From positions 1 through 15,586 of the forward strand of contig VBBV01000124.1 of assembly GCA_005883695.1 (NCBI GenBank): a stretch of 15,586 nucleotides of DNA, given 5' to 3'. The notes under the pieces are model-generated. The model searched no databases and was not told the DNA's origin. It saw nothing but the letters and a program-made list of their open reading frames with translations. A program made the translations under genes and the position numbers. Positions 6,339 through 12,278 of the stretch are shown piece after piece. The DNA is from Candidatus Bathyarchaeota archaeon. Lineage in GTDB: Archaea; Thermoproteota; Bathyarchaeia; 40CM-2-53-6. Numbering within the stretch: the first letter of the stretch is position 1; each line of letters begins with the position of its first letter.

Positions 6339-7619
6339 TTGTCACTAGAAGGATTCGAAGTCGCAGTAGTCGGAGCCGGCCCAGCCGGAAGCGCAGCCGC
6401 ACTCACCCTCGCCCGAGAAGGGGTCCAAGTTCTACTAGTTGAACGCGGAACATTTCCCGGTTCAAAGAACGTCTTTGGTGGACGTATCTACAGCTACGCC
6501 CTCAAACGTCTCCTTGGAGACCAGTGGAAAGACGCGCCGGTAGAGCGCTTCATAAGAAAAGAGGGAATCACCTTCATGACAGTGGACAGCTCGTTCAGTA
6601 TCGAATACGAAGCGAAAGACCCGAAAGGAAGCTTCACCGCCGTCCGCGCAAAGTTCGACAAATGGTTGGCCGAGCAGGCTGAGAAAGCCGGGGCATCTCT
6701 AATAACGGATTCAAGAGTAGACGACCTCATAATCGAAGGCGGGCGTGTCAAGGGAATAATCGCGGGACAGGACAAGATTCCTACCGATGCCGTGATCGCA
6801 TGTGATGGAACCACAACAAGCCTCGCCCGCAAAGCAGGACTCGCCAGCATGCTAGAACCTCAAGAAGTATCGATGGGCATGAAGGACGTCATTGACCTAC
6901 CGGCTGACAAGATCGAGGAACGCTTTGGTCTTGAACCGGAAGAGGGAGCCGCCCATGTATTCGTTGGAGAATGCTCGGGCGGACTTCGAGGCGGAGGCTT
7001 CCTGTACACCAACAAAGACAGTCTGGCCTTAGGAATGGTCGTCGGCGCAGACGATGCATCAATGAAAGCGATCCCTTCCCACACTGTGATGGATAAGCTA
7101 CGAAACCACCGGAAAGTCAAGCGGTTCATAAGGGACGGGAAGACGATCGAGTACGACGCTCACATGATCCCCGAAGCTGGACCTAAGATGTTGACGAGAT
7201 CCTACACAGGAGGCATGCTCGTAGCAGGGGACGCAGCCGGGCACCTGCTCAACAATGGTTACACTTTCAGAGGAGTCGATATGGCAATCGTCTCCGGCGT
7301 TGCCGCGGCTCAAACAATACTTGAGGCCCGCAAGAGGAAGGACTATTCAGCGCAATCGCTCCAAGCCTACGAGCGGAAGCTGAGAGAGGAGCCGGCCCTC
7401 AAAGACATGTATACTTTCAGCAAAGTGCCAAGATACCTACGCAAAAACAGGCTCTACAATGTCTACCCCGAGCTAATTTGCAACGCTGCGGAGGCAGTCT
7501 ATCGCGTTGATGGGAATGGAAAGCGAAAAATCTACAAGGAGCTGAGAGCTCAGACGAAAGGTAAGGTATCCACAATCACCCTAATCCGCGATCTTCTTGC
7601 TGGAGCGAGGACATTCTAG
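6339..7619 (+). CDS. fixC: FixC-type flavoprotein (ETF:quinone oxidoreductase)
   Basis: A 426-residue FAD protein of the geranylgeranyl reductase/ETF-QO superfamily. With FixX it takes electrons from ETF and delivers them to membrane quinone. The N-terminus carries the dinucleotide-binding loop VVGAGPAGSAAA (residues 9-20), then VERGTFPGSKNVFGGRIYSY, a hallmark of FixC. The C-terminal half has GGMLVAGDAAGHLLNNGYTF, the second FAD-contact motif, followed by RGVDMAI. Length matches FixC (about 430) and not the fused ETF-QO, because the iron-sulfur domain is the separate fixX gene two bases downstream. The start is TTG with AAAGGGAG six bases upstream; no earlier alternative fits. Genes for both ETF subunits lie convergently about 700 bases beyond its 3' end. 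Confidence 0.93.
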   Translation: MSLEGFEVAVVGAGPAGSAAALTLAREGVQVLLVERGTFPGSKNVFGGRIYSYALKRLLGDQWKDAPVERFIRKEGITFMTVDSSFSIEYEAKDPKGSFTAVRAKFDKWLAEQAEKAGASLITDSRVDDLIIEGGRVKGIIAGQDKIPTDAVIACDGTTTSLARKAGLASMLEPQEVSMGMKDVIDLPADKIEERFGLEPEEGAAHVFVGECSGGLRGGGFLYTNKDSLALGMVVGADDASMKAIPSHTVMDKLRNHRKVKRFIRDGKTIEYDAHMIPEAGPKMLTRSYTGGMLVAGDAAGHLLNNGYTFRGVDMAIVSGVAAAQTILEARKRKDYSAQSLQAYERKLREEPALKDMYTFSKVPRYLRKNRLYNVYPELICNAAEAVYRVDGNGKRKIYKELRAQTKGKVSTITLIRDLLAGARTF

Positions 7620-7621
7620 AC

Positions 7622-7918
7622 ATGTCTGAGAAGCAAGAGGAAATCAGTCTTGACAAACGTTTGGCCCTGGTGAGCTTCAACAAAGACCCGGAGCCATTCA
7701 TTGTAGTTGACACGAAACTCTGCCAACAATGCGAAAAGAAGCCATGTCTCTACATCTGCCCAGCTCAGGTATACTCCTGGCAAGACCAGCTGAACTACAA
7801 TACCGAGGGATGCATGGAAACGGGCGCTTGCCTGATCGTTTGTCACAAGATAGGAGCCAAAGCCATAAGCTGGAAGTACCCCTCCGGCGGAAAGGGAGTA
7901 AGCTTCAAGCTAGGTTGA
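7622..7918 (+). CDS. fixX: FixX ferredoxin-like protein with an atypical cluster motif
   Basis: A 98-residue iron-sulfur partner of FixC. The first motif is CQQCEKKPCLYICPAQVY (Cys34, 37, 42, 46), the second GCMETGACLIVC (Cys64, Thr67, Cys70, Cys74), ending in WKYPSGGKGVSFKLG, the typical FixX tail. In FixX and ETF-QO the cluster is normally held by the CP cysteine and a C-x2-C-x2-C motif; here the middle cysteine is threonine (codon ACG). Seven cysteines remain, so a cluster with another ligand, a 3Fe cluster or use of the first motif are possible. It follows fixC by two bases and must be cotranslated with it. The family call is firm; electron-transfer competence is open. Confidence 0.9.
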   Translation: MSEKQEEISLDKRLALVSFNKDPEPFIVVDTKLCQQCEKKPCLYICPAQVYSWQDQLNYNTEGCMETGACLIVCHKIGAKAISWKYPSGGKGVSFKLG

Positions 7919-7973
7919 GCCTGGAAACCCTCTTAACCAGCAACCTAAAGCCTCCGCAGTCAGGAAATCACGA

Positions 7974-8342
7974 ATGACCAGCCAAATGGTAGAAATAGCC
8001 CACGAACCGCTGAAACGGATCGTCGTCCGAGAACTCGTCAAATACGATAATCCACAACAACTCGTGAACGCGTTGTCGTTCATCATGAAGATGGGACAAC
8101 CCGTTTTACTAACATGGGCAGAGAATATGGTGTTTGTATCTCAGCCAATCCCGCCATCCGACATGCCAGAGGAATATGCCCGGGGGGAACTCTACATAGC
8201 GTCAATAAGCTACGCGCCCATGGCAGAGTTCGTTCACAATGTGAAGTCAGGAAACATTGAGATGCCTGTCATCGACGTGTCTCGAAGCCCACTTAGCCAA
8301 GAACTCGCAAGATTCCTAAAGACAAAACTAGAGGACACCTAA
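7974..8342 (+). CDS. Unrecognised small protein downstream of fixX
   Basis: A 122-residue soluble alpha/beta-looking protein I do not recognise. It has no cysteine, signal peptide or membrane segment. Notable stretches are RIVVRELVKYDNPQQLVNAL near residue 15, MGQPVLLTWAENMVFVSQPI in the middle and MPVIDVSRSPLSQELARFLK near the C-terminus. The ATG has AGGAAA about eight bases upstream. It lies 55 bases after fixX on the same strand and ends 10 bases before the convergent etfA stop, so it is the last gene of the fix unit. Its position suggests a role with the ETF/FixCX electron-transfer module; that is inference from context only. Confidence 0.75.
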   Translation: MTSQMVEIAHEPLKRIVVRELVKYDNPQQLVNALSFIMKMGQPVLLTWAENMVFVSQPIPPSDMPEEYARGELYIASISYAPMAEFVHNVKSGNIEMPVIDVSRSPLSQELARFLKTKLEDT

Positions 8343-8352
8343 CAAACCCAGT

Positions 8353-9336
8353 TCAGCTCTTGCCGTAATACTTCCTCATTTCCTGAGTGAGAGCCGGGAC
8401 AACCTCGAAAACATCCCCCACGATCCCATAATCTGCGAATCCAAAAATGGGTGCCTCGGGGTCCTTGTTTATCGCGACTATCACCTTCGAGTTTATCATG
8501 CCAACTCTGTGTTGAATGGCTCCAGAGATGCCGCATGCGATGTAGAGCGTCGGGGAGACAGTTCTACCCGTCTGTCCAACCTGGTCCGAGTGAGGTCTCC
8601 ATCCAGCGTCGACGGATGCTCTCGATGCCCCGACGACACCGCCCATGACACTGGCAAGTTCCTCCAGAATGTTGTAGTTCTCAGGTCCTCCCATTCCTCT
8701 TCCCCCGGAAACGATGACTCCTGCCTCAGTAAGATCCTGCTTTTTCGATCCGCTGGTGACGAATTCTTTCACGACCATCCTTGAGGTTGGCTTCTCGAAC
8801 GAGATGGAATCGACTGACGGACTGATTGCAGGAACTCTCTCTTTGGCGGTGAATACATTTGGGCGAAGAGTTGCAACCTTGGGATTTCCTCTCATTTTGA
8901 CTTTCAGCAATACCTTGCCTGCATAAGCAGGGCGGGTTGCAATGAACTGATCGTCTCTGATTTCCAGCTCAGTGCAGTCTGCTGCCACGACGGTGTTAAG
9001 ATGGATTGCGAGACGGGGCGCTAGGTCCTTGCCGGTCGAAGTGGCTGGGAGAAGGATGACGCTCGGGTTGACCTTCTTCGCCAAGTCGAGAGTGATTTGT
9101 CGATAAAAGTCTGGTTGAAAGAGTTTCAACGTTTCGTCGTCGGCGACCGAAACTTTGTCCGCGCCGAACTTGCCGAGAGAACTTGCCTGGGCTCTTATTT
9201 CGTGTCCGATGGACAGTGCGTGTACCTCTCTCTTTGACAGATCGGCTAGCCGTCGGGCCTCTCTTACTGCTTCGAAGGCTGACTTTCGGAACTCGCTTCC
9301 CGAGGACTCTGCGAAGACGAGTATCGGGCCTTGCAT
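8353..9336 (-). CDS. etfA: Electron-transfer flavoprotein alpha subunit
   Basis: The FAD-carrying subunit of ETF, 327 residues, normal length (FixB type). The N-terminal domain begins ILVFAESS; the C-terminal FAD domain contains GGRGMGGPENYNILEELASV, GASRASVDAGWRPHSDQVGQTG (flavin contacts) and the family signature LYIACGISGAIQH (264-276) running to VIVAINKDPEAPIF. It accepts electrons from acyl-CoA dehydrogenases and gives them to FixC/FixX. GGTGATC, a perfect match to an archaeal anti-Shine-Dalgarno, lies seven bases upstream of the ATG. The gene starts three bases after the etfB stop. Whether this pair bifurcates electrons cannot be decided from the sequence by eye. Confidence 0.96.
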   Translation of the reverse strand: MQGPILVFAESSGSEFRKSAFEAVREARRLADLSKREVHALSIGHEIRAQASSLGKFGADKVSVADDETLKLFQPDFYRQITLDLAKKVNPSVILLPATSTGKDLAPRLAIHLNTVVAADCTELEIRDDQFIATRPAYAGKVLLKVKMRGNPKVATLRPNVFTAKERVPAISPSVDSISFEKPTSRMVVKEFVTSGSKKQDLTEAGVIVSGGRGMGGPENYNILEELASVMGGVVGASRASVDAGWRPHSDQVGQTGRTVSPTLYIACGISGAIQHRVGMINSKVIVAINKDPEAPIFGFADYGIVGDVFEVVPALTQEMRKYYGKS

Positions 9337-9339
9337 TTG

Positions 9340-10089
9340 CTAGATCACCTTTGCCTCTTCGTGTAGAACCTTGACCAATATCGGAACCGCTTCAACACCC
9401 TTCCCTAGGACCCTGCCTGGGGGTCGAGGAGGAGGGTATTGAACTGAGATCGTCTCTAGAATGCCGGGAAACTGTTGAGGTTCTTTCACGAGAATGGGTT
9501 TCTTTCTCGCCGCAACCAATTCTCTGAGCGACGCGTATCGGGGAACCGTCAGGTCTTTCTCAGCGGTAAATGCTGCCGGAAGCGTAGCTTCGACAATGAT
9601 TCCTCCTCCTTCAACTTCTCGATGAGCTACCGCTTTGCCAGTCGAGATATCGAGTTTGACGATTTGAGTGACACATGGAATTCCGAGAAGTTCAGCTACC
9701 ATTGGCCCAACTTGTTGATTGTCATCATCAACACCCTTCTTGCCAAACAATAGAATGTCGAATTCGACAGTTTTCAATTCGGCCGCAATTGCCCTAGCAA
9801 CCGCGCTTGGGTCATCTGGAAAATTTTCGCTCTTGAGATGTATAGCCCTGTCCGCTCCCAGCGCTAGGGCCTTGAGAATTATGTTGGTTGACTTCTCTGG
9901 TCCGAGAGTGAGAAGGGTGACTTCTCCGCCGTGCTTCTCTTTTAGCTGCACGCCCTGCTCTAGGGCATATTCCTCATACGGGTTGATTACGAAATCTGCG
10001 TCGCTAGTAACAATTGACTTCCCATCTGGCGCTATCTTGATGCGCGTCGCCGTGTCAGGAACTCGCCGTACGCACACGACAACTTTCAG
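9340..10089 (-). CDS. etfB: Electron-transfer flavoprotein beta subunit, probable CTG start
   Basis: The beta (FixA-type) subunit of ETF. Motifs: VCVRRVPDTATRIKI at the N-terminus, INPYEEYALEQGVQLKEK, LTLGPEKSTNIILKALALGADRA, GKKGVDDDNQQVGPMVAELL (nucleotide site region) and LPAAFTAEKDLTVPRYASLR. The family normally begins M-K-(I/V)-V-V-C-V-K-(R/Q)-V-P. A GTG at 10077 would cut off the first strand. The only upstream in-frame codon that restores it is CTG at 10089 (giving M-K-V-V-V-C-V-R-R-V-P, 249 residues), because TAA at 10095 follows two codons further up. A weak AAGGCGG lies upstream. It is the first gene of the etfBA pair and is transcribed away from tatA. A sequencing or assembly error at the start is the main alternative. 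Confidence 0.93.
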   Translation of the reverse strand: MKVVVCVRRVPDTATRIKIAPDGKSIVTSDADFVINPYEEYALEQGVQLKEKHGGEVTLLTLGPEKSTNIILKALALGADRAIHLKSENFPDDPSAVARAIAAELKTVEFDILLFGKKGVDDDNQQVGPMVAELLGIPCVTQIVKLDISTGKAVAHREVEGGGIIVEATLPAAFTAEKDLTVPRYASLRELVAARKKPILVKEPQQFPGILETISVQYPPPRPPGRVLGKGVEAVPILVKVLHEEAKVI

Positions 10090-10110
10090 TTCTTAGCCGC
10101 CTTGCAGGGT

Positions 10111-10121
10111 CCCAAATTGGG
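10111..10121. promoter_or_regulatory. Palindrome in the etfBA promoter, candidate operator
   Basis: CCCAA-A-TTGGG is a perfect palindrome with five-base arms. It lies between the TATA-like box (10127-10133) and the predicted etfB start, close to the expected transcription start. A bound regulator here would block initiation. Inference from position. Confidence 0.35.
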
Positions 10122-10126
10122 CCGAA

Positions 10127-10133
10127 GAATAAG
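10127..10133 (-). promoter_or_regulatory. TATA-like box for etfBA
   Basis: Minus strand reads AAGGAAACCTTATTC: a purine-rich TFB-recognition-like stretch followed by CTTATTC. The box is centred 41 bases upstream of the CTG at 10089. The same CTTATTC box occurs ahead of purA. Confidence 0.45.
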
Positions 10134-10178
10134 GTTTCCTTGAATAGATCGGGCTCCTGTACTAATTATGGTAAACAG

Positions 10179-10184
10179 TTAAAG
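10179..10184 (+). promoter_or_regulatory. TATA-like box for tatA
   Basis: GGTAAACAGTTAAAG contains TTAAAG centred about 35 bases ahead of the tatA ATG. It is divergent from the etfBA promoter about 50 bases away. Inferred from spacing. Confidence 0.4.
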
Positions 10185-10215
10185 CTCGGAACGATGCCAG
10201 CTAGTAGGGTTTAAC

Positions 10216-10503
10216 ATGGCTCTGACAGACCCAATCAACATCTTACTGATACTTGGCGTGTTGGCAGTCATACTGATCTGGGGCCCACAGAAGATACCTG
10301 AGCTAGCGAGGTCCATTGGAAGGGCACGTAAGGAATTCGACGACGCCTCAAAGGGACTCACAAACCCTACGGCTCCTCTTCAGCAAGGGGTTTCCGTCTC
10401 TGACCCATTGATAGATACCGCACAGAAGCTCGGGATCAATACCCAAGGCAAAACTCGTCAAGAGATATCTGACGAGATCGTTAACGCGGCAAAATCAAAG
10501 TAG
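10216..10503 (+). CDS. tatA: Twin-arginine translocase subunit TatA
   Basis: The pore-forming or membrane-weakening subunit of the Tat export system, which moves folded proteins across the cytoplasmic membrane. At 95 residues it has the TatA plan: one membrane helix (about 7-22, INILLILGVLAVILIW), the hinge GPQKIPELARSIGRA (23-37) and an amphipathic helix, then a polar tail of about 50 residues. The tail, with a TAQKLGINTQGKTRQEISDE stretch, is also seen in archaeal TatA-like proteins. ATG start is clear. It sits 114 bases ahead of tatC. No TatB is present, as usual in archaea. A substrate bearing a twin-arginine signal is encoded at 12824. Confidence 0.93.
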   Translation: MALTDPINILLILGVLAVILIWGPQKIPELARSIGRARKEFDDASKGLTNPTAPLQQGVSVSDPLIDTAQKLGINTQGKTRQEISDEIVNAAKSK

Positions 10504-10517
10504 TCGAACTAGATCAG

Positions 10518-10562
10518 ACTGGCCATTAGGCCTTAACATTACTCGGGATGGGGCCAGTTAAG
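10518..10562 (+). other. Competing inverted repeats between tatA and tatC
   Basis: ACTGGCC (10518-10524) pairs exactly with GGCCAGT (10552-10558). An alternative CTTAAC (10532-10537) pairs with GTTAAG (10557-10562), and GGCC-ATTA-GGCC lies within. The two main pairings share bases and exclude each other. This may end or attenuate the tatA transcript and set the tatA to tatC ratio; inference. Confidence 0.35.
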
Positions 10563-10574
10563 TAGACATATGAT

Positions 10575-10580
10575 CTTATG
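10575..10580 (+). promoter_or_regulatory. Possible TATA-like box for tatC
   Basis: CTTATG about 40 bases upstream of the tatC TTG start, at the same spacing as other proposed boxes here. It would give tatC its own promoter in addition to read-through from tatA. Confidence 0.3.
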
Positions 10581-10617
10581 ACGCGTTAACTAGGCCAGCA
10601 GAGGATATCAGAAGCTC

Positions 10618-11508
10618 TTGCCTGAGGATGAATCTCACGAAAGAGTTCAACCTCTTTGGGACCATATATCAGAGCTTTCAAGACGAGCAAAAGTTTGGAT
10701 CTACTCCTTTGTAGTCGCGACACTCTTCTACCTGCTTGTCCCATCCGATCTTTCTTTTCTGCAGAATCCATTCCAAGTCTACAAACCGATTATCGTATCC
10801 ATACTTGGCGGCATCAAAACGAGGCTATTGCCGTCGGGATATACTCTGATAGGCGGAACCGTTACAACTCCTCTGGAAATAATCCTTGTAGCTGCTGCGG
10901 TCTTCGGATTTGCCACAAGTGTTCCTGTGCTCGCGTATGAAATCTACAAATTCATAGATCCAGCTATCAAGCCCAGCGAGAAACAGTCAGTCTACCCGTT
11001 CGTTACAGCATTTTCGATTCTATTCTTCGTAGGCGCTGCGTTCGCGTTTTTCGTCCTCCTGCCCTTCGTATTCTACTTCTCTCTACCATTCTTCAATGGT
11101 CTCGGAATATCTCCTTTCATCTTCGCGGACCAATTCTACAACCTCATTTTCTTCGTCGTCGTCGCGTCTGGATTCGCTTTCACGATCCCCATCTTCTTCG
11201 TCCTCCTGGTCAAATTGCATGTTCTCGGCACCAATATGCTCACCAAGAATCGAAAATATGTCTGGGCAGTAACTTTGATTCTAACTGCGATTGCTTCGCC
11301 GGATGGCGGCCCCTTAGCAGACATTGCTCTATTTGTTCCGATAATCATACTCCTTGAAGGCTCAATCTGGTACGCAAAGCGATACGAAAAAGGGCGCGAC
11401 GAAGAAGAACCGAAGAGCATCATCAGTAAAACAACCTGCACATTCTGCGGTGGAGACATGGACTCAACCGGAGTGTTCTGCGGCCGCTGCGGAAAAGCAA
11501 GGCTCTAA
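10618..11508 (+). CDS. tatC: Twin-arginine translocase TatC with C-terminal zinc ribbon
   Basis: The receptor subunit of the Tat translocase, 296 residues against about 250 usually. The N-terminus has the family's QPLWDHISELSRRAK, then about six membrane helices (near 24-43, 86-108, 124-152, 172-200, 213-227, 232-252). EIYKFIDPAIKPSEKQSVYPFV (108-129) keeps Glu121 of the periplasmic-loop motif. The usual FGxxFExP reads SGFAFTIP, with Thr189 where a glutamate is common, and one arginine of the ELR motif is Ser21. The extra length is a cytoplasmic tail with CTFCGG (Cys274, 277) and FCGRCGKA (Cys288, 291), a zinc ribbon. The start is TTG: TAG at 10591 excludes longer versions. No frameshift is needed, so the ribbon is part of the same protein. 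Confidence 0.93.
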   Translation: MPEDESHERVQPLWDHISELSRRAKVWIYSFVVATLFYLLVPSDLSFLQNPFQVYKPIIVSILGGIKTRLLPSGYTLIGGTVTTPLEIILVAAAVFGFATSVPVLAYEIYKFIDPAIKPSEKQSVYPFVTAFSILFFVGAAFAFFVLLPFVFYFSLPFFNGLGISPFIFADQFYNLIFFVVVASGFAFTIPIFFVLLVKLHVLGTNMLTKNRKYVWAVTLILTAIASPDGGPLADIALFVPIIILLEGSIWYAKRYEKGRDEEEPKSIISKTTCTFCGGDMDSTGVFCGRCGKARL

Positions 11509-11579
11509 CACCTAACTAGAATCCCTTCGTCGGAAGGCCTCCAAATCGGTTAAAAGAGGCGGTTCAGATTTGGAACCAG

Positions 11580-11747
11580 ATGATGAAATTCCGCAAAAAC
11601 AATGCGGACGGAGCGTTCTCAGCCGACGCAATGACGAACGACATCGGGCGGGCTGATAATTGGACCTTGTCCGCCCGACTCCTATCCTTCCGAAATTTCA
11701 TCACAAACTGTGGTTATGTCCCAAGGATCCATGGCGAATTGTTGTGA
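11580..11747 (+). CDS. Possible 55-residue leader ORF
   Basis: An ATG-initiated ORF (tandem ATG at 11580 and 11583) running to TGA at 11745-11747. The product is polar, with one cysteine and no known motif. Support is indirect: a TTAAAAG box lies 28 bases upstream, a distance suited to a leaderless transcript, and its stop overlaps the ATG of the next tiny ORF (TGATG). It contains the stem-loop at 11644-11678. It may simply be a chance frame. Confidence 0.3.
   Translation: MMKFRKNNADGAFSADAMTNDIGRADNWTLSARLLSFRNFITNCGYVPRIHGELL
11644..11678 (+). other. Strong stem-loop upstream of the winged-helix gene
   Basis: TCGGGCGGGC (11644-11653) pairs with GTCCGCCCGA (11669-11678): ten pairs with a single G-U and a 15-base loop. 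It is the most stable inverted repeat I see in the window. No T-tract follows, so a terminator is unlikely; an mRNA leader structure or small RNA is possible. Confidence 0.45.
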
Positions 11748-11845
11748 TGGCTGACGATCCCAAACAGATTCGAAGAAATATTATAACCGGACCAAAGAGA
11801 GATTTCCGCGGGACTCGCCCACCAATCCTAAGACGATTCATTTGA
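11747..11845 (+). CDS. Possible 32-residue basic peptide overlapping the winged-helix start
   Basis: Reads MADDPKQIRRNIITGPKRDF and on to TGA at 11843-11845; very rich in Arg and Lys. Its ATG overlaps the stop of the 55-residue ORF by one base, and its TGA overlaps the TTG start of the regulator by four bases (TTGA). Such overlaps are typical of coupled genes. The counter-evidence is a strong TATA-like box inside it and no Shine-Dalgarno. Confidence 0.3.
   Translation: MADDPKQIRRNIITGPKRDFRGTRPPILRRFI
11777..11786 (+). promoter_or_regulatory. TATA-like box upstream of the winged-helix regulator
   Basis: CGAAGAAATATTATAA: a purine-rich TFB-element-like stretch followed by ATATTATAA, the closest match to an archaeal TATA box in the window. 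It is about 60 bases ahead of the TTG at 11842, implying a leader of some 30 bases. Confidence 0.45.
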
Positions 11846-12267
11846 TAACGCCAAAGTCGCAGCTGCTTCCTGAGCTTGGTCAACTTATTCGCAGAATTCC
11901 ATTTCTGCTGACGACGGCAAAGGAAAACTCCAAGGCATCACTCTACGGCGAAAAGTATCTCAAACGACTCCTATGGTATTTGTTCGCTGGAACACGCGGA
12001 GGACCAAGTAGGGCTGAGATTATCAAAGCTCTTCAGAATCGCCCGTGTAACGCCAATCAGCTTGCGCAGATTCTACATGTGGATTACAAAACTATCCAGC
12101 ACCACGTTAGGGTTCTAGAGGAGAATGACTTGATCGTTCCATCGGATAAGGGGACGTACGGTGCTGTTCTCTTTCTTACTCCCAAGATGGAAGAAGCGCT
12201 TCCGATCCTCGACGAGATTTGGAGCAGAATTGGAAGAAGAAAGATAAACGAAACGAAGACGGAGTAG
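11842..12267 (+). CDS. ArsR-like winged-helix transcription regulator
   Basis: A 141-residue DNA-binding protein. Residues 54-112 form a winged helix: GPSRAEIIKALQNRPCNANQ, then a recognition helix around 82-96 (YKTIQHHVRVLEEND) and a wing (IVPSDKGTYGAVLFLT). The N-terminal 50 residues form helices with a hydrophobic stretch (LIRRIPFLLTT, LKRLLWYLF) that may mediate dimerisation. There are too few cysteines for metal sensing of the classical ArsR type. The TTG start is the only candidate after TGA at 11752. It is followed 11 bases later by a three-helix membrane protein, an arrangement I know from many archaea, suggesting a membrane-linked sensing pair. The signal is unknown. Confidence 0.85.
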   Translation: MITPKSQLLPELGQLIRRIPFLLTTAKENSKASLYGEKYLKRLLWYLFAGTRGGPSRAEIIKALQNRPCNANQLAQILHVDYKTIQHHVRVLEENDLIVPSDKGTYGAVLFLTPKMEEALPILDEIWSRIGRRKINETKTE

Positions 12268-12278
12268 AGTGACCGAGC

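Larger units (their letters stand above)
11509..11841 (+). other. Region between tatC and the winged-helix gene
   Basis: No recognised gene lies in these 333 bases. It holds a small tetraloop hairpin (CCTTC-GTCG-GAAGG, 11524-11537), a TTAAAAG box at 11550-11556, two tiny overlapping ORFs, a ten-pair stem-loop (11644-11678) and a strong AATATTATAA box (11777-11786). These are listed separately where supportable. Confidence 0.6.

Noticed and set aside
10075..10077. GTG start for etfB
   Set aside because: It would remove the conserved first beta-strand residues of ETF beta; CTG at 10089 restores the family pattern.
11561..11577. tRNA T-arm-like hairpin GGTTC-7-GAACC
   Set aside because: The loop does not have the TTCRA pattern and no acceptor, D or anticodon arms surround it.
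11580..11656. C/D-box guide RNA (ATGATGA at 11580, ATGACGA near 11630, CTGA at 11653)
   Set aside because: No convincing D' box, the total length is too long, and the flanks cannot form the terminal stem.
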